From NCBI GenBank assembly GCA_947624635.1, contig CANQLF010000017.1, forward strand, positions 1-12,676: a DNA stretch of 12,676 nucleotides, in the 5' to 3' direction. Position 1 is the stretch's first letter; the number at the start of each line of letters is the position of its first letter. Positions 1 through 6,730 of the stretch are shown in pieces. The translations under genes were made by a program, and so were the position numbers. The notes beneath the pieces are model-generated. The model ran no database searches, was not told where the DNA came from, and saw only the letters and a program-made list of their open reading frames with translations. The stretch is from an uncultured Bacilli bacterium. Its GTDB lineage: Bacteria; Bacillota_I; Bacilli_A; RF39; UBA660.

Positions 1-111
1 AATATTGTGGCAATAAATAGTGAAATTAGACATTATAAAGGTAAAGAAACTAGTTTATTAGATAAAAAAGTTAAACTTTTAATTAAAGAATATAAAAAAG
101 ATAATAATTAA
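1..111 (+). CDS. C-terminal end of an unrecognised protein (partial, 5' cut by window)
   Basis: An open frame runs from the first base to a TAA at 109-111 and encodes the last 36 residues of a protein. The tail is charged and lysine-rich (HYKGKETSLLDKK, then KEYKKDNN). The promoter of rplS begins 36 bases after the stop, so this gene is probably a separate unit. In many Firmicutes trmD precedes rplS, but this tail lacks the arginine-rich WRR...RRPDLL type of ending expected of TrmD, so I do not assign that name. The function cannot be read from 36 residues. Confidence 0.6.
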   Translation, partial: NIVAINSEIRHYKGKETSLLDKKVKLLIKEYKKDNN

Positions 112-146
112 TTTAATTGTTCATAATATAATAATGTATAAAAATG

Positions 147-175
147 TTGTGTTTTAAATATAAATATGTTATAAT
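147..175 (+). promoter_or_regulatory. Sigma-A type promoter of rplS
   Basis: TTGTGT at 147-152 and a perfect TATAAT at 170-175 are separated by 17 bases. Transcription would start near 182 and give a leader of about 70 bases before the rplS start codon. This is the best-spaced promoter in the window and fits a highly expressed ribosomal protein gene. Confidence 0.7.
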
Positions 176-189
176 CTTAAATGTTTTAA

Positions 190-240
190 AAAGAAGTGAT
201 CCGCTGTTTCCATTAAAATAAGATCATTTTAATAGAAAAG
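190..240 (+). promoter_or_regulatory. Probable L19 (rplS) mRNA leader, autoregulatory element
   Basis: The 5' untranslated region of rplS contains GTGATCCGCTGTTTCC, which resembles my recollection of the L19 leader family described in low-GC Gram-positive bacteria. Two mutually exclusive foldings are visible. ATTAAAAT (212-219) pairs with ATTTTAAT (226-233) around the loop AAGATC. Alternatively GTGATC (196-201) pairs with GATCAT (222-227). The second would also allow a loop-to-upstream GATC contact. In the known family the leader is thought to let L19 regulate its own mRNA. The family assignment rests on memory of the motif and on position, not on a covariance search. Confidence 0.5.
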
Positions 241-253
241 GAGTGACTAGACC

Positions 254-592
254 ATGAATTTAGTAGATAAGATTACTAAAAAACAAATGAATCCTAACAT
301 ACCTGAATTCAGAGTTGGTGACACTGTTAGAGTAGATGTTAAAATCATCGAAGGTAAACGTGAAAGAATTCAAGCTTTCGAAGGTGTCGTAGTATCTCGT
401 AAAGGTGGGGGAATCAGTGAAACATTTACTGTAAGAAAAAAATCTGCTGGTGTAGGAGTTGAAAGAATATTCCCAATTCATTCACCAAAAATAGATAAAA
501 TTACAGTAGTAAGAAAAGGTAAAGTAAGACGTGCTAAGTTGAACTTTATGAAGAGTATTGTAGGTCAATACAGAATTAAAGAAAGAAATTAA
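254..592 (+). CDS. rplS: 50S ribosomal protein L19
   Basis: A 112-residue protein, the usual size for bacterial L19 (about 115). It has the family hallmarks in order: [20 protein letters not shown] near residues 19-38, then [32 protein letters not shown], and the [21 protein letters not shown] end. L19 sits at the interface of the 30S and 50S subunits. The start is set by AAGGAG at 238-243, ten bases ahead of the ATG. CGT and GGT codons are more common than in neighbouring genes, as expected for a highly expressed gene. It is preceded by a strong promoter and leader and followed by an intercistronic terminator before lepB. Identification is secure. Confidence 0.97.
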   Translation: MNLVDKITKKQMNPNIPEFRVGDTVRVDVKIIEGKRERIQAFEGVVVSRKGGGISETFTVRKKSAGVGVERIFPIHSPKIDKITVVRKGKVRRAKLNFMKSIVGQYRIKERN

Positions 593-596
593 GATT

Positions 597-626
597 ATAA
601 GACAAATTTATATTTGTCTTATTTTC
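597..626 (+). terminator. Rho-independent terminator between rplS and lepB
   Basis: A perfect 11-bp stem ATAAGACAAAT (597-607) / ATTTGTCTTAT (612-622) with a four-base loop is followed by TTTTC. It begins five bases after the rplS stop codon. No separate lepB promoter fits in the remaining space, so lepB is probably expressed by partial read-through, making it much weaker than rplS. Confidence 0.8.
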
Positions 627-641
627 ATTGGAGGATAGATT

Positions 642-1151
642 ATGAAAATATTTAAAGAATTAATTCCCTATATATGTGTTATTATATTTGTAATATTACT
701 TAGAACATTTATTATTACACCAATACAAGTAGATGGTGAAAGTATGGTTCCTACGTTGCAAAATAACGAACTTATGCTTTTAAATAAAATAACATATAAA
801 TTTAATAAAATTAAAAGATTCGATATAGTAGTGGTTGAACATCATACTTCTGATCCAATAATTAAAAGGGTGATTGGACTTCCTGGAGAAACGGTTGAAT
901 ATAAAAATAATAAATTATACATAAATGGTAAATATGTTAAAGAAAATTTCAAAAGAAATGGAAAAACCGATGATTATCATATCTCAAAAACAGGATACGA
1001 TGTAATACCTAAAGATAAATATTTTGTTGTAGGAGATAATAGAATTAATTCATCTGATAGTAGAATAATAGGATTAATTGACAAAAAAGAAATAAGTGGT
1101 AAGGCAAACTTTGTAATTTTTCCATTTAATAAATTTGGATTTGCAAAATAG
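642..1151 (+). CDS. lepB: Signal peptidase I
   Basis: A 169-residue S26-family protease that cleaves signal peptides from exported proteins at the outer face of the membrane. One N-terminal membrane anchor lies at about residues 9-25. The catalytic serine is Ser34 in GESMVPTL and the catalytic lysine is Lys76 in IKRVIGLPGE. The box E motif GDNR is followed by SxDSR (NSSDSR), as in the family. The short single-span form is typical of Firmicutes. GGAGG at 630-634 stands seven bases before the ATG. It lies downstream of rplS, an order seen in other Firmicutes, and is separated from it by a terminator. Its stop codon is inside the convergent terminator hairpin at 1145-1175. Several lipoproteins later in the window would need signal peptidase II, not this enzyme. 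Confidence 0.95.
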   Translation: MKIFKELIPYICVIIFVILLRTFIITPIQVDGESMVPTLQNNELMLLNKITYKFNKIKRFDIVVVEHHTSDPIIKRVIGLPGETVEYKNNKLYINGKYVKENFKRNGKTDDYHISKTGYDVIPKDKYFVVGDNRINSSDSRIIGLIDKKEISGKANFVIFPFNKFGFAK

Positions 1152-1175
1152 AAGAGATTTTTTCTCTTCTATTTT
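1145..1175. terminator. Bidirectional terminator shared by lepB and the minus-strand gene
   Basis: A perfect 13-bp stem AAAATAGAAGAGA (1145-1157) / TCTCTTCTATTTT (1163-1175) with a TTTTT loop. The arms end in AAAA and TTTT, so a U tract is present in RNA from either strand. The stem holds the TAG of lepB (1149-1151) and, on the other strand, the TAG of the convergent small gene (1169-1171). Confidence 0.8.
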
Positions 1176-1426
1176 AAATATTTATCTCTAGCTTCTACAT
1201 ATAAGGTTTCTATTTTATTATAAGTTAAAGGCCTTACTTGTGTTTTTATTTCATTTAATATAGGTCTAGGATTACCATGTACAAATGTCCTCCATTTTGT
1301 TTTAATAGTACTAAAAATCAAATTAGTTTCATCTTCAGTAAGTTCTACACCCTTTGAAAAAGCAAAATCTTTAATTTCATCTGTAGTAAGTCTTTTTACA
1401 TATTCGTTAATTAAATAATCATACAT
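1169..1426 (-). CDS. Small conserved hypothetical protein, possibly DUF2624 (YqfT)-like
   Basis: An 85-residue soluble, charged protein with no membrane segment. The order of features recalls the DUF2624 family of Bacilli: a T-x-x-E-I helix, then VELTEDETNLIFSTIK, and a C-terminal PLTYNKIETLY helix. The match is by eye only and weak; the family has no firm function. The start is taken at 1426 because GGTGA lies five bases upstream, as for other genes here; an in-frame ATG at 1438 would add four residues but overlaps that site. It is convergent with lepB, sharing its terminator, and divergent from the MFS-like gene. The 112-base gap to that gene must hold both promoters, but I could not pick convincing ones. 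Confidence 0.7.
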   Translation of the reverse strand: MYDYLINEYVKRLTTDEIKDFAFSKGVELTEDETNLIFSTIKTKWRTFVHGNPRPILNEIKTQVRPLTYNKIETLYVEARDKYLK

Positions 1427-1538
1427 ATTCTTCACCATTTAATTTATATGGAAGTTTTAATAAATTATGTTTAAAATATTATTAATTTTTGTTATAAAAA
1501 TAAATTATAAAACCAAAATAATTAAGAGTGTGATATAT

Positions 1539-2642
1539 ATGACAAATAATAAAAAATTCAATATATATATATTTATGTCAATGTTTGCTAAGTGTATGAT
1601 TGAAATATTTATACCGATTATTTTATATAATAAAGGATATAACCTAAAAGAAGTATTTATTTATATGGGAATTCAATATATACTAACTGCAATAATAACA
1701 TATTTTATACCTAAAATGAATTCTATTTTTAAATATAAGGGACTAATAATAATTAATACAATATTTTTTGTTATTACATATATTTTCATATTTTATATGA
1801 ATAATACAATTTATAATTTATTCTTTTTATCGCTTTTTTATACACTTCATACATCGATATATTGGATATTAAGACATATATATATTATAGGTCTATATCC
1901 TATTAATAATTTATCTAATAATGTAGGAAATATTTTAATATTTACTGAACTATCTATATTATTTTCATCATATATTGGTGCTTTAATACTTGATAATTAT
2001 AGTAAAATTATACTTATTGTTATCTCTTCAATCTTACTTTTGATAAGTAATATATTTTTACTTAAAATAGATATTCCACAAAAAGAAAGTAAAATAAATT
2101 TAAATATAATAAGAGATATACCAAAAAGAAATATATTATTTTTTATATTAGAACAATTTAAAGTAATTGCTTTATTTATATTTCCATTATATTTTTCAAT
2201 ATATCTAAAAGTTAATTATAGTTTTATTGGAATATTTAATGTATTAATAAGCATATCAAGTATAATATTTATATTTGCTTTTTCTAGATTAATGAATAAA
2301 AAGAAAAAATCATATATGTTTATAACCGCACTAATATACTCAATACTATGGATTTTAAAAATAAATATTAAAATTAAAATAGCTATTTTAATAATTGCTT
2401 TATTAGAAGGAATAATATCTAAATTATATCAGACATCTGTCACTAGATTTTTGTATGCTTTAGGGAAAAAATATGAAACATTAGATTATGTAACTGCAAT
2501 TGAAATATTATTTAATATAGTAAGATTTATAATTATTTTAATCTCAACTTTATTTATTAGTGATTTAAAAATATTATTATATATTTGTACATTTGGATTA
2601 TTTTTAACAGGTATTGTAAAATTTAATGATTTAAATAATTGA
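1539..2642 (+). CDS. Polytopic membrane protein, probable major facilitator superfamily transporter
   Basis: A 367-residue protein that is hydrophobic almost throughout, with about 11 to 12 likely membrane helices. The long central basic loop near residues 180-195 (DIPQKESKINLN) divides two halves, as in MFS proteins. The first half includes the segment SIYWILRHIYIIG. No substrate can be inferred. The open frame reaches back to 1467, but the ATG at 1539 is preferred: it is preceded by GAGTGTGAT, and the extra 24 residues are a lysine/isoleucine stretch that looks like translated leader. It is rich in ATA, TTA and AAT codons and even poorer in GC than its neighbours. It stands alone, divergent from the minus-strand gene, with only a weak palindrome behind it. 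It could be another kind of 12-span transporter. Confidence 0.65.
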   Translation: MTNNKKFNIYIFMSMFAKCMIEIFIPIILYNKGYNLKEVFIYMGIQYILTAIITYFIPKMNSIFKYKGLIIINTIFFVITYIFIFYMNNTIYNLFFLSLFYTLHTSIYWILRHIYIIGLYPINNLSNNVGNILIFTELSILFSSYIGALILDNYSKIILIVISSILLLISNIFLLKIDIPQKESKINLNIIRDIPKRNILFFILEQFKVIALFIFPLYFSIYLKVNYSFIGIFNVLISISSIIFIFAFSRLMNKKKKSYMFITALIYSILWILKINIKIKIAILIIALLEGIISKLYQTSVTRFLYALGKKYETLDYVTAIEILFNIVRFIIILISTLFISDLKILLYICTFGLFLTGIVKFNDLNN

Positions 2643-2676
2643 TAAAATAAATTTTAAAATTTATAATTATTAAGAA

Positions 2677-2705
2677 TTGAAGAATTAATATATAAATGCT
2701 ATACT
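2677..2705 (+). promoter_or_regulatory. Putative promoter of the AI-2E family gene
   Basis: TTGAAG (2677-2682) and TATACT (2700-2705) are 17 bases apart. The transcript would begin close to 2712, leaving a very short leader that just includes the GGTGAT ribosome site. In such AT-rich sequence chance matches are common. Confidence 0.4.
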
Positions 2706-2721
2706 TAATATGGTGATGATA

Positions 2722-3861
2722 ATGTTTAGAAAAGATAATAATAAACTTGATATGCCTAAGGTTAATGAATCGGTTAATTTACTTAGTAAGATATTAAAAA
2801 TAAGTTATATCTTAATAATAGTAGTTGGAGTTTATGCTTTAACACTTATATTTAAAGAATGGGGAATATTTAGTTTCTTTAAAACAGTATTAAAAGTTTT
2901 AACACCATTTTTCTTTGGTTTTGTTCTTGCTTGGTTATTTAATCCAATAGTTACATGGCTCAACAAAAAGAAAGTTCATAGAGTATTTGGATCATTAATT
3001 GTGTATGTAGTATTTATAGGAATTTTATATTTACTTGTTTCTGCTATTTTTCCACTTATGATAGATCAAGTTAACGATTTTGCTAAAGCAATACCAAATA
3101 TAGTAAAAGGTATAACAGATTTTATAAATAATTTCTTTAGAAATTTATCCAGTGAATCATTAAATTTTGATGGTATTAAAGCTGAAATATTTAGTTTTAT
3201 AAATAATTATGGCAAAAATCTAGCAAGTAATTTACCAATAAGAATAGTAAACATATTATCAGGTTTATTTAGTGGATTAGGTACATTTGTATTGAGTCTA
3301 ATAATAGGATTTTATATGCTACTTAATTTCGATAATGTCAGTAGTACAATGATTAATTTCTTACCTAAAAAAATAAGAAAAACAGCAAGGGAATTACTAA
3401 CAAAAATAAATGATACATTACTAGGATATGTACAGGGAACTTTCTTTGTAGCATTCACAATATTTCTAACTAGTTACATAGGATTTTTACTTCTTGGAGT
3501 TGAAGCGCCACTTTTATTTGCATCATTTTGCGGAATAACAGATATTATTCCATATGTTGGTCCATTTATAGGTGGAACACCAGTTGCGCTAGTATCACTT
3601 ACTCAAAATACTACTTTAGGTATTTTAGTAATAATTTATATGTGTGGAATACAATGGCTTGAAAGCTTAATATTACAACCTATAATAATGAGTAAAGCAA
3701 TGAAACTACATCCTGTAACCATACTTATTGGATTACTTCTATTTGGACATTTCTTTGGTATAATAGGAATGATAGTTGCAACACCAATTATTGCTACATT
3801 TAAAACAATATTTATATTTTTTAATGAAAAATATAACTTAACCAAATGGACTAATGAATAA
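2722..3861 (+). CDS. AI-2E family transporter (PF01594-type membrane protein)
   Basis: A 379-residue polytopic membrane protein. Hydrophobic segments lie near residues 27-44, 55-75 and 89-112, then a more polar region (113-180), then a hydrophobic C-terminal half. The family signature is clear: DIIPYVGPFIGG around residues 274-285, followed by the Q...LQPIIMSKAMKLHP block and a GIIGMIVATPI end. Some relatives were proposed as autoinducer-2 exporters and others act as sodium/proton antiporters, so the substrate is unknown. GGTGATGAT lies directly before the ATG at 2722, so this start is preferred over an in-frame ATG at 2710 that lies inside the site. It is a single-gene unit with a possible promoter and a clear terminator. 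Confidence 0.9.
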   Translation: MFRKDNNKLDMPKVNESVNLLSKILKISYILIIVVGVYALTLIFKEWGIFSFFKTVLKVLTPFFFGFVLAWLFNPIVTWLNKKKVHRVFGSLIVYVVFIGILYLLVSAIFPLMIDQVNDFAKAIPNIVKGITDFINNFFRNLSSESLNFDGIKAEIFSFINNYGKNLASNLPIRIVNILSGLFSGLGTFVLSLIIGFYMLLNFDNVSSTMINFLPKKIRKTARELLTKINDTLLGYVQGTFFVAFTIFLTSYIGFLLLGVEAPLLFASFCGITDIIPYVGPFIGGTPVALVSLTQNTTLGILVIIYMCGIQWLESLILQPIIMSKAMKLHPVTILIGLLLFGHFFGIIGMIVATPIIATFKTIFIFFNEKYNLTKWTNE

Positions 3862-3866
3862 TTTAT

Positions 3867-3895
3867 AAAAAGGTATTAATTGTATACCTTTTTTC
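3867..3895 (+). terminator. Rho-independent terminator after the AI-2E family gene
   Basis: AAAAAGGTAT (3867-3876) pairs with ATACCTTTTT (3884-3893) around a seven-base loop, with the T run extending to 3894. It starts five bases after the stop codon. Confidence 0.75.
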
Positions 3896-3907
3896 TTTAT
3901 AATTCGG

Positions 3908-3913
3908 TATAAT
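3908..3913 (+). promoter_or_regulatory. Possible -10 box of the dnaB-dnaI cluster
   Basis: A perfect TATAAT lies 22 bases before the GTG start at 3936 and just after the upstream terminator, a sensible place for the cluster's promoter. No good -35 hexamer is found at 16-18 bases, where the terminator stem lies. Confidence 0.4.
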
Positions 3914-3935
3914 GAATTTAAAGTTGGTGAGATAA

Positions 3936-4274
3936 GTGAATAATAAAAGATTATTATCTAATTTAAAAAAAATACAAAATGATCCATCGTATATTAATAA
4001 TTTAACTGAAGAAGAATTAAATGAAGTTTATTTTGTTTTACTACCAACTAATAATCAAGTAAGTAATAGTTCAAATACTAATCAAAAAGAAAGAAAATTT
4101 GTAAAAACAAATCAATATTATAGTGGAGAAGAAAATAGAACTAATAATAATTTTATATTAAACGAGAAAAAATCAAATCAAAGAAAAATAGATGGGTTTG
4201 GAGTTTTAATTGCTTTTTCAATAGTAGTTTTAATTTGTTCAATAGTCTTTATGTTATATATAATAAATAATTAA
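3936..4274 (+). CDS. Small tail-anchored membrane protein of unknown function, upstream of dnaB
   Basis: A 112-residue protein starting with GTG; GGTGAG at 3926-3931 is four bases before it. Residues 1-40 look helical and charged (LKKIQNDPSYINNLTEEELN). Residues 40-86 are polar, rich in Asn, Ser, Gln and Lys and probably disordered. Residues 89-109 form one hydrophobic helix almost at the C-terminus, so the protein is probably tail-anchored with its body in the cytoplasm. I do not recognise a family. It ends 14 bases before dnaB and likely shares its transcript. Because DnaB of Firmicutes is known to act at the membrane, a role in placing the primosome is possible, but that is inference from position alone. 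Confidence 0.75.
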   Translation: MNNKRLLSNLKKIQNDPSYINNLTEEELNEVYFVLLPTNNQVSNSSNTNQKERKFVKTNQYYSGEENRTNNNFILNEKKSNQRKIDGFGVLIAFSIVVLICSIVFMLYIINN

Positions 4275-4288
4275 GAATGGGTGGTTTT

Positions 4289-5578
4289 ATGAAACTAAAT
4301 GTTTTACCTGCAGATTCATATATAGTAGTAAATAAAACAATTCTATCTGATACTGATAGAAAAATTTTAACAATGCTATATCAACCTATAATTGGACAAC
4401 TTCCAATAAGTTTATATTTCTCATTATGGAGTGATTTGGATAAATTAGAAATTATGAGTACTGAACTAACTCATCACCATCTAATGAGTACTATGAAATT
4501 AAACTTAAACGATATAATAAAAGCAAGAGAACAACTTGAAGCAGTCGGATTATTAAAAACCTATGTAAAAGAAGAGGATAGTATAAATAATTTTATTTAT
4601 GAAATATATTCACCACTAACTGCTGATGAATTTTTAAATCACCCAATTTTAAATATTGTTTTATATAATAACATAGGGAAAAAAGAATACGATAAAATAG
4701 TAAAATATTTTAAAATTCCTAAAATCAATCTTAAAGATTTTAAAGATATAACTGCTTCATTTACTGAAGTTTTTGGTATAACTAAAAATAGTTCTTTTGA
4801 ACAAATTACAGATATAAAAAAGAAAAATCATAATAAATTAGATATAAAAAAAGATATTGATTTTTCACTATTATTTTCAGCATTACCAAAAAGTGTAGTT
4901 AATAAAAATACTTTTACTGATGATATTAAAGAATTGATAACAAACCTATCTTTTATATATGATTTAGATATATTAGAATTAGAAAATATAGTAAGAAGTT
5001 CTATGAATGAAAAAGGTATTATTAGTAAAGTTCAACTTAGAAAAAATGCACGAAACTATTATCAATTTGAAAATAATTCAGAATTACCAAATCTAATATA
5101 TAAATCACAACCATCATATCTTACTACTGAATTAACTGGTGTGTCAAAAAGAGAAAAAATTATCCATTCTTTTGAAACTTTAACACCATATCAATTTTTA
5201 AAAGGTAAACAAAATAATGCAGAACCTACAACTAGAGATTTGAAATTATTAGAAAGATTATTAGTCGATTATGAACTTACACCTGGAGTTGTAAACGTTT
5301 TAATAGATTATATTCTTAAAATAAACAATGAAAAATTAAATAAATCGTATGTTGAAACTATTGCAGGACAATGGAAAAGATTAAATATTAGAACAGTAGA
5401 AGAAGCATTGGATATTGCCCAAAAAGAACATAATAAATATAAAAAGAAAAAAGAAGGAAAATTTGCAATTAAAAATGAAGCAGATACTCCTGATTGGTTT
5501 GATAAAAAAATTGAAAAAAATGAAACAACGGATGTTGAAAGAGAATCTATGGAAGATTTATTAAAGGAATTTAGGTGA
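4289..5578 (+). CDS. dnaB: Replication initiation and membrane attachment protein DnaB (Firmicutes helicase co-loader)
   Basis: A 429-residue protein of the Firmicutes DnaB family, unrelated to the E. coli DnaB helicase. It works with DnaD and DnaI to place the replicative helicase at oriC and at restart sites. The N-terminal winged-helix domain is recognisable by DRKILTMLYQPIIGQLPISL near residues 23-42. The C-terminal DnaB/DnaD domain carries TPYQFLKGK and the Y-x3-I-x3-W signature, with Tyr354, Ile358 and Trp362. A lysine-rich tail follows. It is somewhat shorter than B. subtilis DnaB (about 470). The ATG at 4289 is preferred because GGGTGG stands four bases before it; an in-frame ATG at 4277 overlaps that site. 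Its TGA stop lies inside the ribosome site of dnaI. Confidence 0.93.
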   Translation: MKLNVLPADSYIVVNKTILSDTDRKILTMLYQPIIGQLPISLYFSLWSDLDKLEIMSTELTHHHLMSTMKLNLNDIIKAREQLEAVGLLKTYVKEEDSINNFIYEIYSPLTADEFLNHPILNIVLYNNIGKKEYDKIVKYFKIPKINLKDFKDITASFTEVFGITKNSSFEQITDIKKKNHNKLDIKKDIDFSLLFSALPKSVVNKNTFTDDIKELITNLSFIYDLDILELENIVRSSMNEKGIISKVQLRKNARNYYQFENNSELPNLIYKSQPSYLTTELTGVSKREKIIHSFETLTPYQFLKGKQNNAEPTTRDLKLLERLLVDYELTPGVVNVLIDYILKINNEKLNKSYVETIAGQWKRLNIRTVEEALDIAQKEHNKYKKKKEGKFAIKNEADTPDWFDKKIEKNETTDVERESMEDLLKEFR

Positions 5579-5579
5579 T
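5573..5579 (+). promoter_or_regulatory. dnaI ribosome binding site overlapping the dnaB stop codon
   Basis: AGGTGAT provides the Shine-Dalgarno sequence of dnaI, and its TGA (5576-5578) is the dnaB stop codon. The ATG of dnaI is at 5583. This arrangement implies translational coupling and matched amounts of DnaB and DnaI. Confidence 0.7.
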
Positions 5580-5582
5580 ATA

Positions 5583-6515
5583 ATGCACAGTGTAGAAGAA
5601 GATATAAAAAAATTGAAAATTAATGATCTAGATGCTAAGTTGAAAGAAGCATATATAAAATCTTTAAAAGATGATAACTTTAAAAAGTTGGTTTCTAGAT
5701 TGAATGTACCTGAAGATAAATTAATTAAATATACTTCAAAATTAAATAAAACAGTCGATGATTTAAAAAATTGTAAAAATTGTAAAGGATTAGTTGAATG
5801 TAAAAATGAAATAACGGGTTTTATATATTATCCTGAAGTTTTAGATAATAAATTAATTTTTTCTCATATAGCCTGTAAATATCAAAAGAAATTATTAAAA
5901 GAAACTAAACATTATGATAATATCTATTCTTTTGATGAACCAAAAGAAATATTGGAAGCAAAAATGAAAGATATATACATAGATGATAAAAATAGAATAG
6001 AAGTTATTAAATGGTTAAAAGCATTTATAACAAATTATGATAAAAATAAAAAACAAAAAGGATTATATCTACATGGAAGTTTTGGTGGCGGTAAAACATA
6101 TATGATTACTGCATGTCTTAATGAACTAGCAAAAAGAGGAGTAGATATTGCGATAGTTTATTGGCCAGAACTTTTAAGAAAATTAAAAACCACATTTAAT
6201 GCTGAAGATAATTCTTTTGATAATATGTTTGATAATATCAAAGAAGTTTCTTTATTACTTATAGATGATATAGGAGCTGAAAATACAACTCCTTGGGGTA
6301 GAGATGAAATATTAGGACCAATTCTTCAATATAGAATGTTATCTCACTATCCAACATTTTTTACCTCTAATTTATCATTAGAACAATTAGAAAAACATTT
6401 TAGTATAACTACTAATAATGTAGATAAGGTTAAATCAAGAAGAATAATAGAAAGAATAAAAGAGTTATCTGAAGAAATTGAAATGGTAACAGATAATAAA
6501 AGAAATTATAAATAG
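5583..6515 (+). CDS. dnaI: Primosomal protein DnaI, AAA+ helicase loader
   Basis: A 310-residue loader that binds the replicative helicase and, with DnaB and DnaD, places it on DNA. The N-terminal part has a zinc-binding cysteine cluster: Cys64, Cys67, Cys73, and later His95 and Cys98 in SHIAC. The AAA+ domain has Walker A GSFGGGKT at residues 165-172 and Walker B LLIDDIGAE with Asp228-Asp229. The DnaI-typical W-x-RDE and ILQYRMLSHYPTFFTSN segments follow, and a RRIIERIKEL region near the end. Length matches B. subtilis DnaI (311). Translation is probably coupled to dnaB. In B. subtilis the pair lies upstream of thrS and infC, but here the next gene is a DNA methyltransferase, so the conserved block appears to end here. 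Confidence 0.95.
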   Translation: MHSVEEDIKKLKINDLDAKLKEAYIKSLKDDNFKKLVSRLNVPEDKLIKYTSKLNKTVDDLKNCKNCKGLVECKNEITGFIYYPEVLDNKLIFSHIACKYQKKLLKETKHYDNIYSFDEPKEILEAKMKDIYIDDKNRIEVIKWLKAFITNYDKNKKQKGLYLHGSFGGGKTYMITACLNELAKRGVDIAIVYWPELLRKLKTTFNAEDNSFDNMFDNIKEVSLLLIDDIGAENTTPWGRDEILGPILQYRMLSHYPTFFTSNLSLEQLEKHFSITTNNVDKVKSRRIIERIKELSEEIEMVTDNKRNYK

Positions 6516-6527
6516 CTTTACGTAAAG
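6516..6527 (+). repeat. 12-base perfect palindrome after the dnaI stop codon
   Basis: CTTTACGTAAAG is its own reverse complement and begins on the base after the dnaI TAG. No T tract follows, so it is not a normal terminator. It might be a protein-binding site or a short hairpin at the dnaI mRNA end. Confidence 0.35.
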
Positions 6528-6532
6528 TTATA

Positions 6533-6649
6533 AGAAAATTGTGGAAAACTCTTGATTTTCTGGGGGGGAGAACACTTAATATAGCAAACAAGTTATAGAT
6601 ATTGTAAATGCCTTATAATACAAGGGATTTATCAAAGTTATAGTGTTCT
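6533..6649 (+). ncRNA. Candidate structured RNA or leader element: hairpin, G7 run and three-way junction
   Basis: The 247-base gap after dnaI holds a compact fold. AGAAAAT (6533-6539) pairs with ATTTTCT (6555-6561). Seven G follow at 6562-6568. Then AGAACACT (6569-6576) pairs with AGTGTTCT (6642-6649) and encloses two arms. One arm is AATAT (6578-6582) / ATATT (6599-6603). The other is GTAAAT (6604-6609) / ATTTAT (6627-6632), with an inner CCTT/AAGG stem and loop ATAATAC. The junction strand at 6633-6641 contains AAGTTAT, also present in the first arm's loop. A strong terminator follows at 6701-6730, just before the methyltransferase gene. It could be a cis-acting leader with attenuator or a separate small RNA. 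I matched it to no known riboswitch, T-box or ribozyme. No good promoter was identified upstream. Confidence 0.4.
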
Positions 6650-6700
6650 TATAAATTATCAAATTATTTAAAAAATTGTAAAATCAGTATAATTAATCTT

Positions 6701-6730
6701 AAAGATCTTCAAAAACGAGGATCTTTTTTT
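6701..6730 (+). terminator. Strong terminator or attenuator 32 bases before the methyltransferase gene
   Basis: AAAGATCTTC (6701-6710) pairs with GAGGATCTTT (6717-6726), ten pairs with one G-U, around AAAAAC. A T run reaches 6730, giving seven T in a row with the stem end. Only 32 bases separate it from the methyltransferase ATG, too few for a complete promoter with a leader. The gene is therefore either read through this terminator or driven by something unusual. Confidence 0.8.

Noticed and set aside
260..481. Open frame of 73 codons on the minus strand inside rplS
   Set aside because: It is antisense to a certain ribosomal protein gene, has no ribosome site and an unnatural Ser/Tyr/Phe-rich composition.
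1467..1538. Longer start for the MFS-like protein at 1467
   Set aside because: The added 24 residues have no ribosome site and read like translated leader, while ATG 1539 has GAGTGTGAT upstream and begins as expected for the family.
2648..2663. Palindrome TAAATTTTAAAATTTA after the MFS-like gene as a terminator
   Set aside because: It is made only of A and T, has no loop and no T tract, and is expected by chance in such AT-rich DNA.
3636..3845. Minus-strand open frame inside the AI-2E family gene
   Set aside because: It lies fully antisense to a well-supported family signature and has no ribosome site.
6569..6649. Purine riboswitch, TPP riboswitch or hammerhead ribozyme, all three-way junctions
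   Set aside because: The invariant core sequences of these classes, such as CTGATGA...GAAA for the hammerhead or CTGAGA for TPP, are not present.
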